DNA of 64,000 nucleotides, taken from Nepenthes gracilis (lineage: Eukaryota > Streptophyta > Magnoliopsida > Caryophyllales > Nepenthaceae). The DNA is taken from positions 7,339,991 to 7,403,990 of the forward strand of contig BSYO01000024.1 in assembly GCA_033239525.1 (NCBI GenBank), given 5' to 3'. Shown here one piece after another: positions 32,382 to 43,140 of the stretch; positions within the stretch are counted from its first letter, which is position 1; every line of letters begins with the position of its first letter. The translations under genes were made by a program, and so were the position numbers. The notes beneath the pieces were generated by a model. It was not told where the DNA came from. It did not search any database and saw nothing but the letters and a program-made list of their open reading frames with translations.

Positions 32382-34075
32382 GATACTCTATCTCGGAGAA
32401 TAATCAAGAGTAGATTGTGTTCACTCTACACAATCAAAGGCTATAGTTCCAATTCATTTCTGTTTCCATTTAGAATCCAAAGTCCAAGGTTTCATATTTC
32501 TGTCCTCTCTTTACGTCCGGATGAGAAGCAGACCACGTATTACTCCATGGACGGAGTTATCCTTGATTACCACTGTAACATTCTAAGGCATGTCGAATAG
32601 CCTTATCTAACTATACCATAGTTCTAGGTCCAAAGAACTTATTCAAAGCTTAAATAAAATTTATCATATTTCAAGGCCAATTTAAAGTTCACATATTCTA
32701 TACTTCGGTCAATTTCAAAAGGCCTTCACATTTTTAACATTCTAATTTCTATACAAGATTTCCATTTAAAGTAGTCCGATCATAAAATAAACAGAAACAT
32801 GGGCTAACATATAAAAATGAAAGTCAACAACTATTTTTATGCAATGTAGTTCCAATTGTAACACGAACAATAAAACATATACTAAAGTACGAAATAAGAG
32901 TTAGGAATTATAGGTTCTCAAAATATGAAACTTAGTTCAAAATCATGAAATTTATGCATGCTTCGTAAAGGGATTTAAAACATAATTATCAAAGTAATGA
33001 CATAGAAAACAAGTTCCAAAGTACTCTTATATTAAAACATTCTCTGAACTTAAAACCGAGAGCACACTTGCCTGATTCTCCAAGTCCTTACTTCAACCTA
33101 GCCTAAGGCTCCCTTTTTTTTCCTCCTTGTCTCTTCCAAATTCTTCCTAACTCCCGTTTTCACTAACTAGCTCAGTTTATATAGAGAATGGGTTAAGTGG
33201 GAGCAAATGGGGTAAGTTACTTGGTACTTTTCTTGTAGAAGGTCAGCGAAGTAGATAGAGGTAATTTACTTACTCTGAGTAGGTGGAAATCGTCAACAGA
33301 GTGGGTAAATCTACTCCAACTATCAATAAGGTTAGTTTTTATCAAATTTAATTGACTCCGGTCATCCTCAACTCATCGGCTTTAGCCTTCTTCATTTATC
33401 ATCAACTTCGGCCTCTATCGTCAACATCAACTTCGGCTTCAACATCATCCACATCAACTTCGGCCTTCTTCACTTATCATCAATTTTGGCTTCTATCTCT
33501 TCATCAACTTTGGCCTCTATCATCCACATCAACTTCGGCCTTCTTCACCTCACAATTCCACTCCGGCCTCCGTCAATTCTTCAAATTTACTCCGGCCTCC
33601 CTTAAACCTTCAAATCAGTCCGGCCTTCAAGAGGCCACAAGGCTTCTCCGGCCTTCAAGGGATCACAAGGTCACTTTGGCCTCAAGAGTGCACAAGGCCA
33701 CTCCGGCCTTCATGGTGTTGCAAGGTCACTTCGGCCTTCAAAGGATCACAAGGGCACTCCGGCCTTCAAGGGGCACAATCAACTTCGGCCTTCATAAGTC
33801 CATAAGGCTACTTTGGCCTCTTCCACACACACAAGGCATAAACTTTGATATTCATAAAGCAACAAGACCACTTTAGCTTTCATGAGGTCACACACAACTT
33901 CGGCATTCTTGAGGCCATAAGGCCAATTTGGCCTTTAAGAAATCATGAGGCTACTTTGGCCTTCAAGAGCTCACAAACTATTTCGACTCTTATAAGTTCT
34001 TCACACCTTTGTGACCTCACCAATTCATTACCATGTACTTCCTAATTTTTATATTTTTGGGATCAGGATCTCACA
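32382..34075 (-). repeat. Element H 3' LTR, truncated at its outer end
   Basis: Aligns with 39,005-40,679 from the GGAGAATAAT landmark to the end GATCTCACA. A minus-strand TATA box (TATATAAA, 33,177-33,184) has an equivalent at 39,777-39,784. The stretch 33,360-34,000 is made of degenerate tandem repeats rich in CTTCGGCCTTCA. The part of the LTR present at 38,760-39,000 is missing here, where copia J sequence abuts. Confidence 0.9.
33360..34000. repeat. GGCC-rich degenerate tandem array in H 3' LTR
   Basis: About 20 short units alternate around CATCAACTTCGGCCT, CACTCCGGCCTTCAAG and GCCACAAGGCCAC. They are near-palindromic around GGCC. Stop codons are rare in the repeat, producing a 174-codon plus-strand frame (33,352-33,876) that is antisense to the element and not a gene. 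Confidence 0.8.
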
Positions 34076-34076
34076 A

Positions 34077-34089
34077 TTCTCCCCTACTT
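34077..34089 (-). promoter_or_regulatory. Polypurine tract of element H
   Basis: The minus strand reads AAGTAGGGGAGAA directly before the LTR start TGTGAGATCC. Just upstream the sequence GAGGATAAAATTTC keeps the FEDKIS-type tail seen before this tract in Del/Tekay elements. Confidence 0.85.
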
Positions 34090-34104
34090 AAAGAAATTTT
34101 ATCC

Positions 34105-34536
34105 TCAAAATTTAAATGAAGTTACAAACCTTAAGTAAACAAGCGGGAATACTTGCTTCGGATTTGTTCTTCTCATTCCCGAGTTGCTTCTTCAGGTGAG
34201 TGGTTCGTCCAGAGTACCTTCACCAAGGAGATTGTCTTTGTACGTAGTCTTTGTTCCTTTCGGTCCAAAATCTGCATTGTCAATTGCCAAGGGTTCAAAC
34301 TCGATCACATGTGTAGGATTATGGACATACTTTCTGAGTCTTGATACATGAAATATATTATGTACTTCCGTCAAGTTTGGTGGCAGTGTCAACCTGTAGG
34401 CCACTTCTCTTATCCTCTCTAAAATCTTAAAGGGGCCAATGAATCGTGGCTTCAACTTTCCTTTTACTCCAAACCTGGACATTCCCTTAGATGGTGACAC
34501 TTTCAGAAATACAAAGTTACCCATATCAAATTTCAA
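34105..34536 (-). pseudogene. Element H integrase C-terminus and chromodomain remnant
   Basis: 34,192-34,536 reads MKFDMGNFVFLKVSPSKGMS, then KPRFIGPFKILERIREVAYR and VHNIFHVSRLRKYV, the C-terminal integrase block of Del/Tekay chromoviruses. Beyond it, in a shifted frame, comes SLVKVLWTNHSPEEATRE, the core of the chromodomain that in active elements directs insertion to particular chromatin. The shift and stop show it is no longer translated with integrase. Confidence 0.9.
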
Positions 34537-35509
34537 TTATGATATCCTTTGCTCTGTATAGCTTTTCTGTTTGCTTCGAAAAACCTTTAGGTTTTCATAT
34601 ATCAGCTTTATTTTCTCCACCATTTCTTTAATGATTTCATGGCCTAAAATTCTTTTGTCTTTGGTTTCTTCCCAATGGATCAGCGACCTACACTTCCTTC
34701 CATATGACGCCTCAAAAGGAGCCATGCCTATACTTGCTTGATAGCTATTATTATAGATGAATTTCGCCAGAGCCAGATAATTATCCCAAGTCTCTTTCAT
34801 TTCTAAGATCGAAGCTCTGGATTGTTCGTTCTAATCAGTTGTTGGTCTGAGGGTGATAGACAGTACTGAACTTCACTCCATCCCCAATTATTTCTGCAAG
34901 CTTTCCTAGAATCTAGAAACAAAACAAGGATCTCTATCAAATACAATGGAAGCAGACACACTATGAAGTCTGACAATTTTATTCACATACAGCCGAGCCA
35001 ACTTATCATGAGAGTAAGTTGTCTTGATTGTCAAGAAATGGACTGACTTAGTCAACCAGTCAACGATAACCCAAATGGCATCATGGTTTCTAGGAGTCCT
35101 TGGTAGACCTGACACAAAATTTATAGTAACATCCTCCCATTTCTAACTCGAAACCGGCATCGTTTGTAATAATCCAGATGTCTTTCTTCTTTCAACTTTT
35201 ACTTGTTGACACACAAGGCATCCTCCACGTAAGCTGTTACGTCTCTTTTTATGTTTCTCCACCACAACGTTTTTTTAAATTCTAATACATCTTATTCACT
35301 CTAGGATGAATTGTGTACCGAGATCGGTGAACTTTCTTTAAAATTTTCTCCTTCAACTCCTTGTCATCCAACACATATAGTCGTTTTCTAAATCTCAACA
35401 CTCCATCCGATCGGATATTAAAATCAAATCTAGAGTCTTTATTCAAATCATCCATAATATCCATAAAAAAATAGTCATTCACTTGCTTTTCTTTAACCTC
35501 ATTCATCAA
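34537..35509 (-). pseudogene. Element H integrase zinc domain and catalytic core
   Basis: 35,282-35,509 ends with KVHRSRYTIHPRVNKMY, the His pair of the zinc domain; the CLVCQQVK pair follows in another frame at about 35,180-35,230. 34,906-35,115 reads LPRTPRNHDAIWVIVDWLTK and SIVFDRDPCF with the first two Asp of the DDE triad. After a stop the reading HPQTNN-NEQS keeps the Glu. 34,537-34,800 gives the end of the core (TWDNYLALAKFIYNNSYQAS, FEASYGRKCRSLIHW). All ligands and catalytic residues are present but in separate frames. Confidence 0.9.
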
Positions 35510-35743
35510 CTCTGGCTGAACCTAAAGGTATGACAAAATCATCCGGTCGCCCCGAACATGCCACCGAATATTACATTGCTTCAAGTACTCTAGCATCTCC
35601 ATTTGTTTAATTGGTAACGTCGCAGATAAGCCTGATTAACGGCTTAGAGTATTAGCAACTACATTAGCTTTTCTAAGGTTATATTGTATCTCACAGTCAT
35701 AATCCTTTAGGAAGTTCACCCATCTTCTCTACCTCATATTAAG

Positions 35744-36040
35744 CTATTTCTGTAAGAATAGATATTTTAAACTTTTATTATTAGAATAAATAAGAAACCT
35801 TTCACTGTAGAGGTAGTGTCCCCAAATTTTCAGAGCAAATATAACTGCAGCAAGTTCCAGGTCGTGAGTCGGGTAATTCTTCTCATGCGTCTTCAGTTGT
35901 CTAGAATCATAAGTCACCAACTTTCCATTTTGCATTAACACACATCTTAGTCCGGTCTTAGAAGCATCATAATATACCTCAAAATCACCTGAGTCGTCTG
36001 AAATAGTCAGCATTGGAGTTGTTGATAAGCTATCCTTCAA
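35744..36040 (-). pseudogene. Element H RNase H domain
   Basis: The open stretch reads [20 protein letters not shown], then [20 protein letters not shown] and [14 protein letters not shown]. These match the gypsy RNase H landmarks (Y-DAS, ELAAVV, TDHKSLKYLF). The third landmark has Asn-Asn instead of Asp-His, so a catalytic Asp is lost. The link to the RT upstream is frameshifted. Confidence 0.9.
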
Positions 36041-36830
36041 CTTTTGAAAACTTCAGTCACATCCTTCTGTCCAGTCAAACCTAACCTCCTTCTTTGTCAA
36101 TTGAGTTAGGGGCATGGCGATCTAAGAAAAATTCTCCATAAAACACCTGTAATAACTGGCCATGCAAAGAAAACTCCGGACTTTAGAAACAGACGTAGGC
36201 CGACTCCAATTTATAACAGCCTCAACTTTCTTTGGATCTACAACAATACCTCCATTGGAAATTGCGTGTCCTAAAAATACAACTTCCTCCAATCAAAATT
36301 CACACCTTTTCAATTTAGCATACGACTTCTCTTCCCGAAGCACTTGGAGTACAATCCTCAAATGGGTTTCATGCTCCTCATGGCTTTTAGAGTATATCAA
36401 AATATCATCTATAAACACCAACATGAACTTATCCAGATAAGGCTTAAACATCCTATTCATCAAATCTATAAATGCTGCTGGAACATTTGTAAGACCAAAT
36501 GGTATCACGAGAAATTCATAGTGGCCGTACTTGTTCTAAAAGCAGTTTTGGCCACATCCTCTTATTTAATCTTTAGCTAATAATATCCGAACCTCAAATC
36601 AATTTTTAAAGACACCAGTGACCTTTGTAATTGATCAAATAGGCCATCAATATGCAGCAAGAAATATTTATTCTTAATTGTGATTTTATTTAGTTTACGG
36701 TAGTCCACACATAACCGTAGAGATCCATCCTTCATTCTTACGAACAACATTGGTGCTCCCCAATGAGATACGCTGGGTCTAATGAACCCTTTATCTAACA
36801 ATTCCTACAATTGTAATTTCAGCTCATTTA
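36041..36830 (-). pseudogene. Element H reverse transcriptase
   Basis: 36,577-36,801 reads [20 protein letters not shown] and [20 protein letters not shown] with the first RT motif. 36,293-36,508 reads [20 protein letters not shown] and [20 protein letters not shown], containing the catalytic FIDD (equivalent of YVDD). The part 36,041-36,292 continues in shifted frames to RNase H. The catalytic Asp pair is intact, but the polyprotein is broken before and after. Confidence 0.92.
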
Positions 36831-37440
36831 ATTTAGATGGTAAAATACGATAGGGTGCCTTGGAAATTGGAACAACATTGGGAATAACCTTAATCTCAAA
36901 TTCAATTTCCCTGGGAGGAGGTAGTCCAGGCAACTCTTCCGGAAATACATCATCAAAATCACACGCCACCAAAATATCTTTGCCAATATACTACGACTCC
37001 CAATAGTGTTGGCATACGCCAGGTAAGCTTGACATCTATTTTTCATCAAATATTTAGCATGTAAAGCAGAAATTAATATAGACATTTCCTTTCTCCTAAA
37101 GCCTTGAAATGAGAAAGGTTCACTTCCAGGGATATTGAAACACACCTTCTTTTGAAAGTAATTAATACTGGTATAGTACATTGCCAGCCAGTTCATTCCT
37201 AGGATGATATCAAAATCGCCCATTTCTAGTAATATTAAATCCACCAACAGACATTTTCCATCCACCTCAACCACACACTCCGGGTACACAATGTCAGCCA
37301 CTATTGAGGGCCCAGTAGGAGTCGATACAGCTAAAGAAAAATCTAAAATTCTTGGGGTAGATACAATATAACGTGCAAATTGCGGAGAAATAAAAGAGTG
37401 TCTAAACCCATAATTAAATAATACAGTGGTAGGAGGGTAC
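36828..37440 (-). pseudogene. Element H aspartic protease
   Basis: 37,100-37,301 reads VVEVDGKCLLVDLILLEMGD, then FDIILGMNWLAMYY, the second half of gypsy retropepsin (DVILGMDWL). The active-site region at about 37,385-37,425 reads LFNYGFRHSFIS, where intact elements have LFDSGATHSFIS: the catalytic Asp and the adjacent Ser are both replaced, so the enzyme would be dead even if translated. In active elements this enzyme cuts the gag-pol polyprotein. Confidence 0.85.
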
Positions 37441-38495
37441 CTTCAACCACGTTTGGAGACGTTTCAGGGTCTTGTACAGTCACTGTAAAAGCCTTAGCTG
37501 CAACTGATGGCTTCTTTGCTTCAACTCGTCTAGGTAGTGGACAATCTTTCATCTTATGACCCTCCCGGCCATAGTTAAAGCATATCCCAGTCACCTTAAA
37601 ATAGGGTCTCCCAGCATGGTTTTTCCCACAGTGAGCACAATTAGGGATCGATGTTTGAGAGTTCGTCACCGATTGGGCTTCAACTATACTCTTCCCCTTA
37701 ATTGTTGTCTTTGCCTTCTTAGACGTCCCTGAGGATCCCACATTTGATCCGAAACTAAAATTGGTCCGACTAGCAGCCTTCTTTGTGAAAAACTTATGTA
37801 TTTTCAACTCTTTCTCAAATATTAATGCTCGATCTAAAACGTTCACATAAGTCTAAAGCTTTTGGGTCACTGACTGCTTTCTAATATCGTCCCTTAGTCC
37901 TTATTAGAATTTCTTTGCCTTCCTTAATATATTTTCTACAAAGTAAGACGTAAAACGAGATAGCTCTGTAAACTTTACATCATATTCAGCCACCATACGG
38001 GTCCCTTGTCTAAGCCACATAAACTCCCTCTTCTTCAGATTTTGAAGACTCGAGAGGAAGTATTTTTCATAAATGCCACCTTGAACATACCCCAAGTGTT
38101 TCTTCATTGGGCACCCCAAACGCCCTCTTCTGCATAGCCCACCAACTATTGGTATCTCCTTTTAGTTTATAGGCCACAAAGGTGACTTTTTTTTAATCAC
38201 TGCACCGTATTACTGTAAAAATCTTTTTCATCCTCATTATCCAAATATTAGTTTTGGCTGGATCCGGTTCTCCCAAAAATTTTGGCGCTCTCTCCGTCGT
38301 GAATTTATCGTATGTTGTTGGGACAGGATTTACCGGAACTGGCTCTGGTGCTGAGACCGGAGTCATATGGCGTTGCTCCATGGACTCTATTATGTTCGTC
38401 ATCCTTCCCAAAAGATTTATGTACTCTGCTTCACGATCAGGAGGCATATCAGTGCCACCCGGCCATTTTTTTCTACTTCTTCTACTGGCTATTTA
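37441..38495 (-). pseudogene. Element H gag
   Basis: The start is read from a stop-free region with MPPDREAEYINLLGRM (38,193-38,447), the same N-terminus as the gag stump of C1. 37,904-38,119 reads the middle (KREFMWLRQGTRMVAEYDVK, ELSRFTSYFV), the L-QG-MSVAEY-F-ELSR block. 37,441-37,846 carries VLDRALIFEKELK and the zinc knuckle ICFNYGREGHKMKDC, in which the second Cys is Tyr. The protease follows. At least two frameshifts. Confidence 0.9.
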
Positions 38496-38764
38496 TATCC
38501 TATTATAGAAAACAATGCAATATTAGCAAGCCTAGAAAATCAGATTATAGGAAGGGTTCTCCGTTATTCAGAAAATTTAGGACTGGTCTCAAGGCTTGCA
38601 CTTAAACTTTATCTATTCCTACCCGTCCAGTACCAGTTCTACAGTCTCATTTGGAAAAAAAATTATAGTAGAGTGAGACGAAATTCCGTAAGGTACTAAA
38701 AATATGCAATACAAATCATGAATGCGATAACACGGAGTCATAGAAAATAGCAGAGTTCATGATC
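38496..38764 (-). other. Presumed leader of element H
   Basis: No coding sequence. By comparison with C1, whose leader is 250 bp, the primer site should be near 38,740, but none can be read with confidence. The boundary of the 5' LTR is therefore uncertain. Confidence 0.35.
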
Positions 38765-38965
38765 AATATCGATTCCGAAGTCCTTGTTTCGATGCCATTT
38801 TCCGAAGTTCACAGTTCAATGCAATTTTTCGGAGTACAAAATTTCATATTTTAATGTCAATTTTTCCAAAGTACAAGTTTAGTGTCAAAATTTGAAGTTC
38901 TAATGCAATATTAATTTCCGAAGTTCATGTATAGGGTCAAATTTTCAAAGTCCATAATGCCATAT
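38765..38965. repeat. Degenerate 26-36-bp tandem repeat at inner end of H 5' LTR
   Basis: About seven units built on TTTTCCGAAGTTCA(C/T) and AATGTCAA. Units vary in length and sequence. They make apparent primer-site matches in this stretch unreliable. Confidence 0.6.
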
Positions 38966-39959
38966 CATTTCTATTGTTCCAAGGAACCTAAGCTAGTAGA
39001 CCCTATCAGCCAAGAAGGAGAATAATTAAGGGTAGATTGTGTTCACTCCATATAATAAAATGCCATAGTTCCAATTCATATCAATTTTCATTTCCATTTA
39101 GAATCTGAAGTCCAAAGTTTCATATTTCTATCCTCTCTTTACGTCCCGAGGAGGAGCGGACCACATATCATTCCATGGACGGAGTTACCCTTGATTACCA
39201 CCATAACGTTTCTAAAGCATGCCAGAGAACCTTATCTAACTATACCATAGTTCTAGGTCCGAACACTTATTCAAAGTTTAAATAGAATTTATTATATTTC
39301 AAGGCTGATTCAAAGTTTACGTATTCCATGCTTCGGTCAATTTCAAAAGGCCTTCACATTTTTAACATTCCAATTTTTATACAGGATTTCCATGCAAAGC
39401 AGTCCGATCATAAAATAAACAAAAACATGGGCCAACATATAAAAATCAAAGTCAACAGCTATTTTCATGCGACACAGTTCCAATAAAGCACGAAATCAGA
39501 GTTAAGAATCACAGGTTCTCAAAATATAAAACTTAATTCAGAATCATAAAATTCATGCATTTTTCATAAAGGGATTTAGAACATAATTATTAATGCAATG
39601 ATATGGAAAACAAGTTCCGAAGTACTCTTGCATTAAAACATTCTCTGAACTTAAAACCGAGAGTACATTTGCCTGATTCTCCAAGTCCTTACTTTAACCT
39701 AGCCTAAGGCTCCCTTTTTTTTCCTTCTCGTCTCTTCTAAATTCTTTCAACTCCCTTTTTCACTAATTAACTCAGTTTATATAGAGAATGAGTTAGGTGG
39801 GAGCAAGTGAGGTAAGTTACTTACTTGATACTTTTCTTCTAGAAGGTTAGCGAAGAAGGTAGGGCAATTTACTTACTCCAAGTAGGTGAAAATCGTCAAC
39901 AGAGTGGGTAAATCTACTCCGGCTATCAATAAGGTCGGTTTTTATCTAATTTAATTGAC

Positions 39960-40570
39960 TCCGGTCATCCTCAACTCATCAACTTTGGCCTTCTTCATTT
40001 ATCATCAACTTCAGCCTCTATCATCAACATCAACTTTGGCTTCAACATCATCAACATCAACTTCGGCCCTCTTCAATTATCATCAACTTCGGCTTCTATC
40101 TCTTCATCAACTTCAGCCTCTATCATCAACTTCAACTTCGACCTTCTTCACCTCACAATTCCACTCCAACCTCCATCAATTCTTCAAATTTACTCCAGCC
40201 TCCCTTAAACATTCAAATCACTCCGGCCTTCAAGAGGCCACAAGGCCACTCCGGCCTTCAAGGGATCACAAGGCCACTCCAGCCTCAAGAGTGCACAAGA
40301 CCACTCCAGCCTTCATGGTGTTGCAAGGTCACTTCGGCCTTCAAAGGATCACAAGGCCACTCCGGCCTTCAAGGGGCACAATCAACTTCGGCCTTCAGAA
40401 GGCCATAAGGCTAGTTTGGCCTCTTCCACACACACAAGGCATCAACTTCAGCTTTCATGAGGCAACAAGACCACTTCGACCTTCTTTAGGCCACACACAA
40501 CTTTCGGCCTTCATGTGGCCATAAGGCCACTTCGGCCTTTACGAAATCATGAGGCTACTTCGGCCTTCAA
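39960..40570. repeat. GGCC-rich degenerate tandem array in H 5' LTR
   Basis: Counterpart of 33,360-34,000 with the same unit order. It yields a 189-codon plus-strand frame (39,955-40,524) that is a by-product of the repeat. Confidence 0.8.
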
Positions 40571-40689
40571 GAGCTCACAAACTAGTTTGACTCTTATAAG
40601 TTTCTCACACCTTTTTGGTATCACCAATTTATTATCATATACTTTCTAATTCTTATATTTTTGGAATTAGGATCTCACAGGCATTTTCC

Positions 40690-41787
40690 CCAGTACAATA
40701 TGGTCTCAGTAAAGAAGGTAATAAAAACTGAAGGATATGCATTGACTTTACTAATTTGAGTAAAGCATGTCCGAATGATGGTTTTGTGCTCCTATGAATT
40801 AATCAGCTTCTTGATCCCACTTTGAGCCACTACTACAAAGCTTTATTAACACTTGTTCAGAGTATAACCAAATCTAAATAGATGTAAGCGACCAAGAACT
40901 GACTTCATTCATTATGGGCTAGGGCTATACTGCTAGGCAATGATGCCCGCCCGACCTAAAATGGCCAACTCAACATATCAAAGGCTTGCCAATAAAACGT
41001 TTGAGTCGTAAATTAGATGGAACATAGAAAGTGTATGTGAACAACTTGGTCATCTAGAGCATTTAATCTAACATCCACATCTAAGGTCTAGCCAAGAAGC
41101 TTGACATCCTAAGAGTTTATTGGATGAAGTTAAATACAAAACAATGTATATGTAGGATAAATTTTGACAATTCTTGTGATTTATTGTTTCACTACAAGGC
41201 ATTAAGGTCAATCTGGAAAAGAATCACTGCCATTACAAATATAGAACCTTTATAATATGTAAAAAATATTTAGAGCCTAACTAACCTGCCAACCTTATTG
41301 TCCTGATTCATGGCTAAACTTGCAGAAAACTATATGTCATTCTTTTGGATAATGCATGGAGCCAAGATGAATGAATTTTTCTAGACTGACAAGTGCTAAT
41401 AAGCATTCCAAGAGCTCTAATTATACTTCGAACACCCTCCACTCTCAACTTGGTCAATAGATGGGGAAGACATTTTCATTTGCTTAGAAATATAAGATAT
41501 TACCCTTAGTGCAATTTTAATTAGAGAGGAATTTAGGATGTAAAGGCCAATCTATTATTTTTATAGGCTTTTATCTATAAAGAAACCTGGCACACACTAG
41601 CAAAGAAGGCTGCAATAGCCCTGGTGTTTGCACCTTGGAACCTTTGACCATTTTTCAAGGCTTTGAGAAGGATTTTAAAGAGTTTGGACGTTTCGGGTTG
41701 AAAATTTATGCTCAAGAACTAGGGGAATTCAACATCTTAATCCAACCCTACCTGCCACAAAGGACCTGGATTTAATAAATTTCATTA
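40690..41787 (+). pseudogene. Tat-like gypsy relic F: reverse transcriptase region
   Basis: The plus strand near 40,735 reads RICIDFTNLSKACPNDGFVL, the Tat/Athila version of RT motif CIDFTDLNKACPKDxFPLP. The following 1 kb is full of stops and only patchily readable. F begins directly at the outer end of element H LTR, so H probably inserted into it; the 5' part should lie on the other side of H. Strand and lineage fit relic L (20,460-22,910). Confidence 0.65.
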
Positions 41788-42240
41788 TTGAATGCACCAG
41801 TCAATATGACTCTGGTACTAGTCATAGAGTTGTTAGAGGTGGCACCACAATGGACCGTTGATGTGGAAGAAGTGTCCTATAAGGCTAGCAGTCAATTGAC
41901 AATAGTCCTTGATTCTCTTGAAGGAGCTGAGATGAGGTACTCTATCTACATTGAATTCCGAGTGATGAACCATAGTCGCCAAGCATGAAGCTTTAATCAT
42001 CAATTGAAACTGACAAAGGAGTGCACAATTACCTAATTGAATATCTATGATGACTCCAAGTTGGTGGTGAATCAAGTACGCGGTAACTTCCGGTCAAATA
42101 ATGGGGACCTTGCAATGTATTTAAATAGGGTTCCAGTATTACTTGCGATGATTAAAAAATATGAAGTTATTCACATTTTCAAATTAGAAAATTGAAATGC
42201 CAAGATGATAGAAGTATCTAAATAATGTTAGCCTTTGACT
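41788..42240 (+). pseudogene. Relic F: RNase H domain
   Basis: Reads PQWTVDVEEVSYKASSQLTI, VLDSLEGAEMRYSI and, further on, IYDDSKLVVNQVRGNFRSNN and YEVIHIFKLEN. These are the landmarks of Tat-lineage RNase H (W-L-VDG-SN--G, L-SPEG--L-YA, YSDSQLVVNQV-G-Y). The catalytic Asp of VDG is kept as VDV; the Asn-Glu-Ala-Glu segment is lost. Two stops split the domain. Confidence 0.75.
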
Positions 42241-43140
42241 GTTGATAGGTGTTGGCAATAAGGTGAGAGAAATTCTCGAACCGCTCAATATAGTAAAAAA
42301 GGAATGTGTTCTCAAGATCTCAAATGAACTAACTTGGATAAAGTCTTATTTGGACTATTTGCAGCATTAAAAATTGCGCAAGAATTGACTAAAACCAAAG
42401 TGGATTGCTAGGATAGCTTGTTGATATAAGATCATCAATGAACATCTATACTGTTGTGATTATTTGACTCATTATATGGGATGTCTAGAACCCCCATGAA
42501 GTACGATGTCATGTATTTTGTACATAAATGAGATAAATATCAGATTCATGATAATGTCCCAAGACATTTCCTATGAAGATGACAATGTTTCAGAGTCCTT
42601 GTCCATTTTGACAAAGGAGCTAGACATTCATGATCAATTTCTCATGGCATTTAAACGAAAAAAATTCATAACAGTTAAGATTGACTATTTTACAAAGTGG
42701 GTGCATACATTACCCCTTGCAAAGATCATGAAGAATAATTTGATGGAGTTTGAGCACCAAAATACAATGTGATGATTTAGCATCCTAGAAGTTATCGTCA
42801 CAGAAAATGGAACCTAGTTTTAGGGAAATAACTCACATGGTTTTGCAAATGACTGGGCAACAAATTTCTTTACATATCTGTATCATACCCTCGGGGGAAT
42901 GGACAGACAATGGACTGCTACCAACACTGGACAAAGTTGGCAGGGCTTGGATTGATGAATCCCCTAGAGTGTGGCCCTATTGAACTGTGCCGAAGGAGAC
43001 CATGATTTAAATTAGAGGCAGTGATTCAATCATCAGTCCGTGGACAGTTCACGATGGCCAAGCCAGAATACACGTCTCTCTAGGCAACGGTTATATCTCC
43101 TATAAGAAGTCAGAAATATAACACTAATTCAGACGATGGC
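42241..43140 (+). pseudogene. Relic F: integrase core
   Basis: 42,506-42,772 reads FKRKKFITVKIDYFTKWVHT and LPLAKI, the integrase core start (KKF-IVAVDYFTKWVEA-PLA). VTENGT (about 42,800) carries the second Asp position (SDNGTQF) as Glu, and a shifted YPRGNGQTMD (about 42,885) corresponds to the HPQANGQ-E block. Beyond 43,000 nothing clear is readable. Confidence 0.7.

Larger units (their letters stand above)
32382..40679 (-). mobile_element. Ty3/gypsy element H (Del/Tekay chromovirus-like), best preserved element
   Basis: LTRs at 32,382-34,075 and about 38,760-40,679 flank a minus-strand interior with gag, protease, RT, RNase H, integrase and a chromodomain tail in the canonical gypsy order. 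The purine tract AGTAGGGGAGAA (34,077-34,089) precedes the 3' LTR, which on the minus strand starts TGTGAGATCC. The left LTR lacks the end nearest 32,382 that the right copy has, so no target duplication can be tested. Each gene has stops or shifts, so this copy is not autonomous. Confidence 0.93.
38760..40679 (-). repeat. Element H 5' LTR (outer boundary firm, inner boundary approximate)
   Basis: From 39,005 it aligns with the 3' LTR, including the TATA box (39,777-39,784) and the GGCC-rich array (39,960-40,570), and it ends GATCTCACA at 40,679. The part 38,760-39,005 has no counterpart in the truncated 3' LTR; the CTAGTAGACCC segment near 38,993 recurs in reverse in the solo LTR at about 46,092, supporting its LTR nature. 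Confidence 0.82.

Noticed and set aside
33352..33876. 174-codon plus-strand frame, with a similar 189-codon frame at 39,955-40,524, as a conserved protein
   Set aside because: Both lie in the tandem GGCC-rich arrays of element H LTRs, antisense to the element. The apparent conservation reflects duplicated LTRs and the low stop content of the repeat.
38789..38803. Primer-binding site of element H (minus-strand TGGCATCGAAAC)
   Set aside because: The match falls inside a tandem repeat whose other units look similar, and no LTR end CA precedes it at the right distance.
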